Assembly: GCF_002341865.1 (NCBI RefSeq)
Contig: NZ_DDOV01000029.1
Location: 1-19,832 of the forward strand
Direction of reading: 5' to 3'
Source of the DNA: Clostridium sp. UBA2485
GTDB taxonomy: Bacteria; Bacillota; Clostridia; Clostridiales; Clostridiaceae
Length of the DNA: 19,832 nt
Positions 14,534 to 19,832 of this stretch are shown here, one piece after another (within the stretch, counting starts at the first letter, position 1; every line of letters starts with the position of its first letter). Both the position numbers and the translations under genes were made by a program. A model generated the notes under the pieces. The model had not been told where the DNA came from. It was given only the letters and a program-made list of their open reading frames with translations, and ran no database searches.

Positions 14534-15406
14534 TTAAGGCTTTAGATCTCTATAAATGTCAAAATCTCTATTAATTATAAATTGTTCTAAAGTCATGTTC
14601 CCTTGATTCTTTAATCCATTTATTACTTCTTCTTCATATATAACCTCTAAAACATCCATATTATCGTCTAATACAGTAAAAATATTATATTTATTTTTAT
14701 CCACTAAATCCAATAGCTGAAGTAATGTTAATTTATAGTGTACAGATATACTTTTATTTTCTATATAACCTCTTTTAATTAATTTTTCCCTTTTCTTTAT
14801 TATATAACCCATAATTACATATACTATCCTTTCTTTTTCCTTTTTAGAAATAACCAAAATAAAAATAGCTATTAAGGCTAAGTTAATATTGGATATACCA
14901 TAAAGCAAAGTAATAAAGTGAATTATGAGCAATATGTATCCTAAAATTATACTTATCCTTAAGGCTATTTCATTAGCTTTTTTATATAAAAATTTTGTTG
15001 TAAGTATATCTCTTAAAACTCTACCTCCATCTAATGGAAAGGCGGGGAACAGATTAAATAATCCAATGACCATATTATATTGTAAGAACAAAAGTATATA
15101 ACTGTTGTTTATATACCTATAGACAATGTAGCTTATAAGAGCAATTATAAAATTTCCAATAGGACCACTTAATGAAATTATTATATCTTCCATAGGAGAA
15201 GCCTCATCTAAGTCTTTCAGTTTTAGGGCTGCCCCAATGGGTAGTATTTCTATACAAAATCCACTATAACCTAGAATTCTAGCAGTAATGTAATGAATCA
15301 TTTCATGAATTATCACTATAATGAATCCTAATAAAAGCTTATAGTTTATTCCTATAATAATTAAAAATAATAAATAGGGTATAAAATATTTACTAAACCG
15401 TATCAA
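14534..15406 (-). CDS. spoIVFB: SpoIVFB-like M50 intramembrane metalloprotease
   Basis: 290 aa with several membrane spans. HEMIH (His34, Glu35, His38) is the zinc-binding HExxH motif, placed in the first hydrophobic region; NLFPAFPLDGGR (118-129) supplies the third ligand, Asp126. The soluble C-terminal part (about 205-290) matches the position of the CBS-like domain of SpoIVFB. In spore formers this site-2-type protease cuts pro-sigma-K in the mother cell after engulfment. The start is a TTG with a strong GGAGGAGG; the next Met lies inside the active-site helix. It follows spoIVFA by 20 bp, which strongly supports the assignment over a generic M50 protease. Confidence 0.82.
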   Translation of the reverse strand: MIRFSKYFIPYLLFLIIIGINYKLLLGFIIVIIHEMIHYITARILGYSGFCIEILPIGAALKLKDLDEASPMEDIIISLSGPIGNFIIALISYIVYRYINNSYILLFLQYNMVIGLFNLFPAFPLDGGRVLRDILTTKFLYKKANEIALRISIILGYILLIIHFITLLYGISNINLALIAIFILVISKKEKERIVYVIMGYIIKKREKLIKRGYIENKSISVHYKLTLLQLLDLVDKNKYNIFTVLDDNMDVLEVIYEEEVINGLKNQGNMTLEQFIINRDFDIYRDLKP

Positions 15407-15426
15407 TCCACTCCTCCTCCAAATTT

Positions 15427-16188
15427 TTAGGTTACCATATAACTATATACATCTTGCGTTTTTCCCATATATAAAATTTCAAAATAAAAGGTCTTGGGTT
15501 CTACAGTATCTCCCCTTATCTCACCTATGGTTTCATCTTTTTCTACTGATTGACCTACATTCACATAAATATCAGATAAATTATAATACTTACTCTCTAT
15601 TCCTTTTCCATGGTCTATCAATATATAATTTCCAAGCTTATCATTATCTATCTTTTTAACTCTTCCATCATTACAACTTTTAATATACATATTCTCATAA
15701 ACTTGAAGTTTTAAAGTTTCATTTATACTTTTATCCCATTTATTATTACCATAAACTTTTTTTGATGATACAGGTAAAGAATAATCACTTTGGATTTCTT
15801 CATCAATAGTTCTTCCACCTATAAAACCTATTTTAATTTTTTCTATTACTTTTATACTCATGTTTTCTATATCTTGAATATCTACACTTTTTGCTTTTTC
15901 AAAAATAGATTTATAATCATAACTTTTATTTATCATAGTTTTACTTAAATTATAAAATCCTACTGTATATTCATTTTTATATATCTTACATCCTAAAAAT
16001 ACTATGATTAAAAAAATTACTATGGAGAGCTGTATTATAAGTCTGTCACCATAATTTTTACAGGACCATGTCCATAAAGATTTACTTCTATTAGTTTCTC
16101 TATTAATTCTATTTTTTTGGTAATATGCAGATTTATTTCTAGTTAATGCTGAATAATATTTTTCATATTGTTCACTATAACCTCCCAT
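15427..16188 (-). CDS. spoIVFA: SpoIVFA-like protein with degenerate M23/LytM domain
   Basis: 253 aa. A basic, Tyr/Asn-rich cytoplasmic part (1-48) leads to one membrane helix (about 49-67), a linker, and a C-terminal LytM fold (about 165-240) with ILIDHGKGIESKYYNLSDI and VGQSVEKDETIGEIRG. The catalytic HLHFE motif of active M23 endopeptidases is replaced by FYFEI at 234-238, so the domain is probably not an enzyme. SpoIVFA of Bacillus has this design: it holds SpoIVFB in the engulfing membrane and restrains it until SpoIVB cuts it. The ATG follows AAAGGAGGAAAA. The neighbouring M50 gene makes this the best reading; a generic inactive M23 protein is the alternative. Confidence 0.72.
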   Translation of the reverse strand: MGGYSEQYEKYYSALTRNKSAYYQKNRINRETNRSKSLWTWSCKNYGDRLIIQLSIVIFLIIVFLGCKIYKNEYTVGFYNLSKTMINKSYDYKSIFEKAKSVDIQDIENMSIKVIEKIKIGFIGGRTIDEEIQSDYSLPVSSKKVYGNNKWDKSINETLKLQVYENMYIKSCNDGRVKKIDNDKLGNYILIDHGKGIESKYYNLSDIYVNVGQSVEKDETIGEIRGDTVEPKTFYFEILYMGKTQDVYSYMVT

Positions 16189-16490
16189 TTTTCCTCCTTT
16201 ATAACTTCTTACTTTTCTATTTTATATATATATTAAAATACTTGAATTTTATGAATAAAGTTTGAAAAAATCTTAACTTAGATATCTAAAATAAAATGAT
16301 TAATTAAAGGCTGATACATTATTTTGTATTAACAAGTAAGAAGTTTACGTCAATACTGGCATCATCATATTTTCACAACAAAAGTAAATAATAAAAATAG
16401 CATATAACTTAAATTACTTAGTAATTTAAGTTATATGCTATTAGTTTCTCGTTTTAAATTTCCTATATGTTTTTAATTTTAAATACTTTT
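16189..16490. other. 302-bp intergenic region between mgsA and spoIVFA
   Basis: It contains the mgsA terminator (16396-16442) and about 200 bp of AT-rich DNA before spoIVFA. On the minus strand a TTGACG followed 17 bp later by AATACA lies near 16325-16355 and is a possible weak promoter. No gene was found. Confidence 0.5.
16396..16442 (-). terminator. Long perfect hairpin terminator after mgsA
   Basis: A perfect 21-bp stem (16396-16416 with 16422-16442) carries a 5-nt loop CTTAG. On the minus strand it is followed by TTTTATTATTT. It lies about 50 bp past the mgsA stop and ends the rodA-mgsA transcript. The stem is unusually long for a terminator. Confidence 0.85.
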
Positions 16491-16859
16491 TTATCTGCTT
16501 TTTAAAGCTTTCATAATTACTTCAGCTGTGCCTAGGTTTGTAGCAAGAGGTATACAATGAACATCACATAATCTAATAAGAGCTGTTACATCTGGTTCAT
16601 GTGGTTGGGCTGTAAGAGGATCTCTTAAAAAAATTATAAAATCCATTTCTCCCTGTGCAAGTCTTGCACCTATTTGCTGGTCTCCACCTAAAGGTCCTGA
16701 CAAAAATCTATAGACTTCAAGATCTACTAAATCGGTTAATAGTTTTCCTGTAGTACCTGTAGCATAAAGTTCATGTTCATTTAATATATGCTTGTATCTT
16801 CTTGCAAATTCTATCATATCATCTTTTTTCTTATCGTGGGCAATTAGAGCTATTCTCAT
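16491..16859 (-). CDS. mgsA: Methylglyoxal synthase
   Basis: 122 aa, the short form common in Firmicutes (E. coli has 152). IALIAHDKKK at the start, ATGTTG (33-38), SGPLGGDQQIGA with catalytic-type Asp60, and FLRDPLTAQPHEPD with His87 and Asp90 are all diagnostic. The enzyme turns dihydroxyacetone phosphate into methylglyoxal and phosphate, a bypass that frees phosphate when sugar phosphates build up. It starts 12 bp after rodA with AGGGGGA before the ATG, so it is co-transcribed; this rodA-mgsA linkage is usual in clostridia although the metabolic link is unclear. Confidence 0.97.
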   Translation of the reverse strand: MRIALIAHDKKKDDMIEFARRYKHILNEHELYATGTTGKLLTDLVDLEVYRFLSGPLGGDQQIGARLAQGEMDFIIFLRDPLTAQPHEPDVTALIRLCDVHCIPLATNLGTAEVIMKALKSR

Positions 16860-16871
16860 AAAAAATTCCCC

Positions 16872-17972
16872 CTAGAAATTTATTTTCTTTCTTCTCATAC
16901 CAACATTTAATATTAAACCTAAAGATATAAAGTTAGTAAGCATTGAACTACCACCATAGCTAACAAAAGGAAGAGTAATTCCAGTTATAGGCATTACACC
17001 TATGGTCATACCCATATTTTGAATTATAGAAAACATTAGTGCTCCTATTATTCCTGTGCAAATTATACTTCCAGCTACATCCTTTGAAGTTTTTGCTATT
17101 TTTATTGATTTATATAGAATAATACCATATAAAGTTAATAGTATTAATGCTCCCATAAGACCCCATTCTTCTCCGATTACTGCAAAAATAAAGTCTGTAT
17201 GGTTTTCAGGAACAAATTTATACTGCTTACCATTTAAAAATCCAAGGCCGAAAACTCCTCCAGATCCTATGGCAATTTTTGATTGTAATAGCTGTAAGCC
17301 ATGACTTAGTTCAAATTGCTCTGGATTTAAAAAAGCTATAAATCTTGATTTCCAATAAGGTTTCATAAGAGGTGAATTCCATAAGGCAACTACGGTTAAG
17401 AATATACCACCCAGTCCTCCTACAATAGCTTTCCAATTCAAATTTGTTACGACAACTATTCCTAAAACCATAAAAAAGCATACCATAGTCATTCCCATAT
17501 CCGGTGCTATAACTATAAGAAACATTGGTATAGCTGCATATATGCCAAGTTTAATAACGCTTTTCACATTATTTACATCTCCATCCATATCTTGAATTTG
17601 TTTAGCAAGCATTATTATCATACCAAGCTTGGCAAATTCAGAAGGCTGAAGGGCTCTACTTCCAATGCTTATCCATCCTGTTGCTCCATTTACTTCGCTA
17701 CCTAGTACAAATTCTGTTAAAATCAATAATACAACACCTGCCCAATAAATAAGAGGTGCATAATTTAAAATTAGAGTATAATCGATTAATATTACAAAAT
17801 ACATAGTAACAAGCCCTACTATGAGCCATGCAAATTGTAGTTTTGCATAATATCCCCCTGTTGCACTATATATATTTGCAACAGAAAAAAGAACTAGAAT
17901 TACTACCGCTACAATTATGCCGTAGTCTATTCTTTTTAATAATTTATTATTTAGCTTTAGATTCTTTAGCAT
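16872..17972 (-). CDS. rodA: RodA-type SEDS peptidoglycan glycosyltransferase
   Basis: 366 aa with about ten membrane spans. SEDS blocks are all present: ALQPSEFAKLG (107-117), PDMGMTMV (157-164), SHGLQLLQSKIAIGSGG (223-239), PENHTDFIFAVIGEEWG (255-271) with catalytic-type Asp260, and LPFVSYGGSSML (334-345). RodA polymerises lipid II into glycan strands for side-wall growth, with a class B PBP as partner. Location beside minCDE and the compact length favour RodA over FtsW. GGAGG precedes the ATG. It has its own extended -10 promoter after the minE terminator and is co-transcribed with mgsA. Confidence 0.93.
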   Translation of the reverse strand: MLKNLKLNNKLLKRIDYGIIVAVVILVLFSVANIYSATGGYYAKLQFAWLIVGLVTMYFVILIDYTLILNYAPLIYWAGVVLLILTEFVLGSEVNGATGWISIGSRALQPSEFAKLGMIIMLAKQIQDMDGDVNNVKSVIKLGIYAAIPMFLIVIAPDMGMTMVCFFMVLGIVVVTNLNWKAIVGGLGGIFLTVVALWNSPLMKPYWKSRFIAFLNPEQFELSHGLQLLQSKIAIGSGGVFGLGFLNGKQYKFVPENHTDFIFAVIGEEWGLMGALILLTLYGIILYKSIKIAKTSKDVAGSIICTGIIGALMFSIIQNMGMTIGVMPITGITLPFVSYGGSSMLTNFISLGLILNVGMRRKKINF

Positions 17973-17996
17973 ATTTATCCCTCCAACATAAATATG

Positions 17997-18005
17997 ATTA
18001 TAACA
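17997..18005 (-). promoter_or_regulatory. Extended -10 promoter of rodA-mgsA
   Basis: On the minus strand the sequence TGTTATAAT gives a perfect TATAAT with the TGn extension; there is no good -35 box, as is usual for this class. The 5' UTR would be only about 18-20 nt and carries the GGAGG site. Confidence 0.6.
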
Positions 18006-18193
18006 TATTTAATAAAAGAACAAAAGTAATGGCTAATTTCATAATTATTAATTAAAATAAAATTATTGTATAAATATATATATTTATATTTATGCGTATG
18101 AAATTACAAAAGAATGTAATATTGCTTGATAAATTAAATTTACATTTTAAAGCTTAGCCATATAATTTTTTTGTGAGCTACTATTGATTGAAA

Positions 18194-18224
18194 AAAGCTA
18201 TGCATTTAAATAATGCACAGCTTT
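18194..18224 (-). terminator. Rho-independent terminator after minE
   Basis: Arms 18194-18206 and 18212-18224 pair over 13 bp on the minus strand, with one G-U pair that would be an A-C mismatch in plus-strand RNA, and T residues follow on the minus side. This fits termination of the minCDE transcript just past minE. Confidence 0.85.
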
Positions 18225-18228
18225 AGAG

Positions 18229-18495
18229 CTATCTATTTTTGATTTTTTTAATAGGTATACTGGCAATTAATGCTGGAGAAGCACCTTCAATTTCTTCAGC
18301 CTTTGTAAATTTAACATCAACATCGCTATCATCAATTTCTGCGTAATTAGATATAACCTTTAATAGATCTCCCTTTATCATTTCTAAAAAATCTGGCGAA
18401 AAATCAGCCCTATCATGAATTAATATCAATTTCAATCTATCTGTAGCAATATCCTTAGAAGACAATTTACTTGAAAATATTTTAAACAAATCCAT
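18229..18495 (-). CDS. minE: Cell division topological factor MinE
   Basis: 88 aa. The N-terminal amphipathic MDLFKIFSS membrane helix is followed by the anti-MinCD segment DRLKLILIHDRA (19-30), then the dimerisation domain with DVDVKF and SPALIASIPIKKIK. MinE stimulates MinD ATPase activity and so drives Min oscillation, keeping the MinC inhibitor away from mid-cell. It starts 9 bp after minD with AGGAGG. Having MinE rather than only DivIVA/MinJ is a clostridial trait compared with Bacillus. Confidence 0.97.
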   Translation of the reverse strand: MDLFKIFSSKLSSKDIATDRLKLILIHDRADFSPDFLEMIKGDLLKVISNYAEIDDSDVDVKFTKAEEIEGASPALIASIPIKKIKNR

Positions 18496-18504
18496 ATCTT
18501 CCTC

Positions 18505-19308
18505 CTATTTGTTGCCGAAGAATTTTTTTACTGTAGCCCAGAAGCCACCTTGAGAAGAAGTTTGATTTAATTCTACAAAAGGAACCTCTTCACCTGTAAT
18601 TCTTCTTGCAATATTCTTAAAGGCTTGTCCTGCATCTGCAGTATTATCTAGTACTATCGGCTCACCTTTATTTGTTGATATAGTTACCTTTCTATCATCA
18701 GGTACTACGCCTATTAATTTAATAGCTAGACACTCTTTTATATCCTCAATATCTAACATGTCCCCATTCTTTGTCATTTCAAAATTAATTCTATTAACTA
18801 TAAGCTCACTTTCTTCAAGTCCCTTTGCACAAAGCTTTCCTATAACTCTATCAGCATCCCTAACTGAAGTTATTTCTGGATTGACAACAACTATCGATTT
18901 ATCAGCTCCTACTACTGCATTTTCGAAGCCTTGTTCAATTCCTGCTGGACAATCTATTATAACGTAATCAAAATTTTCTTTAAGTTCATTCACTACTCTT
19001 AACATCTCTTTTATATCTACATCATTTTTATCTCTTGTCTGCGCTGTTGGAAGTAAAAATAAGTTATTAAATCTTTTATCTTTTATTAGAGCTTGCTTTA
19101 ATCTACATCTTTCTTCAATTACATCTAATAATGTAAATACTACTCTATTTTCAAGCCCCATAAGCACATCTAGATTTCTTAGTCCTGTATCACCATCTAT
19201 AACTACTACCTTTTTATCCATAGCAGCTAAAGCTGTTCCTATATTGGCTGTTGTAGTAGTTTTTCCTACGCCACCTTTTCCTGACGTGATAACAATTGCT
19301 TCTCCCAT
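18505..19308 (-). CDS. minD: Septum-site-determining ATPase MinD
   Basis: 267 aa, usual length. Deviant Walker A motif KGGVGKT (11-17), the VVIDGDTGLRN loop with Asp38 and Asp40, and DYVIIDCPAG (Walker B region) define the ParA/MinD ATPase fold. The C-terminal amphipathic helix FWATVKKFFGNK (256-267) is the membrane-targeting sequence. ATP-bound MinD dimers sit on the membrane and recruit MinC, and MinE releases them. GGAGG precedes the ATG; minC ends 14 bp upstream. Confidence 0.98.
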   Translation of the reverse strand: MGEAIVITSGKGGVGKTTTTANIGTALAAMDKKVVVIDGDTGLRNLDVLMGLENRVVFTLLDVIEERCRLKQALIKDKRFNNLFLLPTAQTRDKNDVDIKEMLRVVNELKENFDYVIIDCPAGIEQGFENAVVGADKSIVVVNPEITSVRDADRVIGKLCAKGLEESELIVNRINFEMTKNGDMLDIEDIKECLAIKLIGVVPDDRKVTISTNKGEPIVLDNTADAGQAFKNIARRITGEEVPFVELNQTSSQGGFWATVKKFFGNK

Positions 19309-19322
19309 TTATAATACCTCCA

Positions 19323-19832
19323 TTAAATATATTTATTAATTAAGTACGGCTCTACGATTATATTTCCATTCTTAACTCTTGCAACCTCTGGATAAGCTGG
19401 TTTCATGCCATCCTCAGGTGCTCTTGTCATTATATCCGCAATTCTTATAATTTGAGGTTCTAGTGAAAATGCTGCTATAAATGATTTATCATTTCCTGTG
19501 CACCCTGCATGTACACTTCCTCTAATAGCTCCTACAACTACAATATTTCCCGCGGCATATACCTCTGCTCCTGGGTTTATATCTCCTATTATAACTAGGT
19601 TACCTGAATATTCATATACTTGTCCACTTCTTATGGTTTTCTTTAAATATTTAGTGCGCCCTTCATAAATACCATTAAAGACCTTATTCTGCTTTTCATC
19701 TATATCTTGAAAAATACAATCTCTTATTAAAAACTCCTCAAATAACAGATCCCTTAATTTCCTTAATTCTCTATCTGTAAATTCCTTTAATTGGGTTGTA
19801 ATTTTCAAAGTACATCCTCTATAAAATCTTTT
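19323..19832 (-). CDS. minC: Septum formation inhibitor MinC (5' end beyond the window)
   Basis: The frame is open to the window edge (upstream residues KRFYRGCTLKITTQLK), so the N-terminal FtsZ-inhibiting domain is only partly present and no start lies in the window. A TTG at 19808 is an internal Leu codon. The C-terminal beta-helix domain is complete: RSGQVYEYSGNLVIIGDINP, GAEVYAAGNIVVVGAIRG, VHAGCTGN, FIAAFSLEPQIIRIAD. It mediates dimerisation and MinD binding. The gene heads minCDE. Confidence 0.95.
   Translation of the reverse strand, partial: KRFYRGCTLKITTQLKEFTDRELRKLRDLLFEEFLIRDCIFQDIDEKQNKVFNGIYEGRTKYLKKTIRSGQVYEYSGNLVIIGDINPGAEVYAAGNIVVVGAIRGSVHAGCTGNDKSFIAAFSLEPQIIRIADIMTRAPEDGMKPAYPEVARVKNGNIIVEPYLINKYI

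Noticed and set aside
16246..16253. CATAAAAT on the minus strand as a sigma-E -10 box for spoIVFA
   Set aside because: The -10 word fits, but no sigma-E -35 box lies at the right distance; in such AT-rich DNA the match is likely by chance.
19806..19808. TTG as start of a short MinC
   Set aside because: The frame stays open to the window edge and encodes KRFYRGCTLK, normal interior MinC sequence, so the gene is cut by the window rather than short.
1..19832. tRNA, rRNA, CRISPR array, phage or transposase genes
   Set aside because: None were seen on reading both strands; the repeats present are palindromic units without spaced direct repeats.

Overview
The window looks like chromosomal core DNA of a low-GC, spore-forming Firmicute, most likely Clostridium sensu stricto; the species was not determined. 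The grounds are the very AT-rich intergenic DNA, strong AGGAGG-type ribosome binding sites, the minCDE-rodA-mgsA block, a spoIVFA/spoIVFB pair, the radical SAM/DUF2344/RNase G block, the Prp-processed form of L27, and an obg-yhbY / nadD-yqeK-LCP order. Only one gene (a D,D-carboxypeptidase) is on the plus strand; all the others are on the minus strand, so the window is best read from its right end to its left.

Right part (about 19832 to 16390, minus strand): the 3' part of minC (cut by the window edge), minD, minE, then a terminator; rodA with its own extended -10 promoter, then mgsA and a perfect 21-bp terminator hairpin. These genes place the septum (MinCDE) and build the lateral wall (RodA). 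Next, spoIVFA and spoIVFB form a sporulation pair: a degenerate LytM-type regulator and the intramembrane protease that activates pro-sigma-K.

Middle (14327 to 9203): a two-gene block of unknown biochemistry (B12-domain-type radical SAM protein plus its DUF2344 partner, overlapping by 32 nt), followed by an RNase E/G family ribonuclease. Then comes a ribosomal operon with a clear sigma-A promoter and an L21-type leader: rplU (L21), prp (the cysteine protease that trims L27) and rpmA (L27 with its cleavable N-terminal extension), ending in a terminator.

Left part (8620 to 278): obg-yhbY with a terminator; nadD-yqeK-LCP-ridA with a terminator; an RluD-type pseudouridine synthase; the plus-strand D,D-carboxypeptidase with a good promoter; and comEA, the competence DNA receptor. 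rsfS, which often accompanies nadD-yqeK in Firmicutes, is not present here.

The features least explained by known genes are AT-rich palindromic non-coding elements in the gaps between transcription units (7-140, 2281-2409, 6703-6911, 8829-8982 nested in 8781-9129, and a possible remnant at 3395-3467). They have terminal inverted repeats of 17-33 bp and share an inner hairpin whose two arms appear to change together between copies. They lie just where the ribosomal/obg/nadD gene order is split into separate operons by gaps of 500-580 bp. No tRNA, rRNA, CRISPR array or transposase gene was seen.
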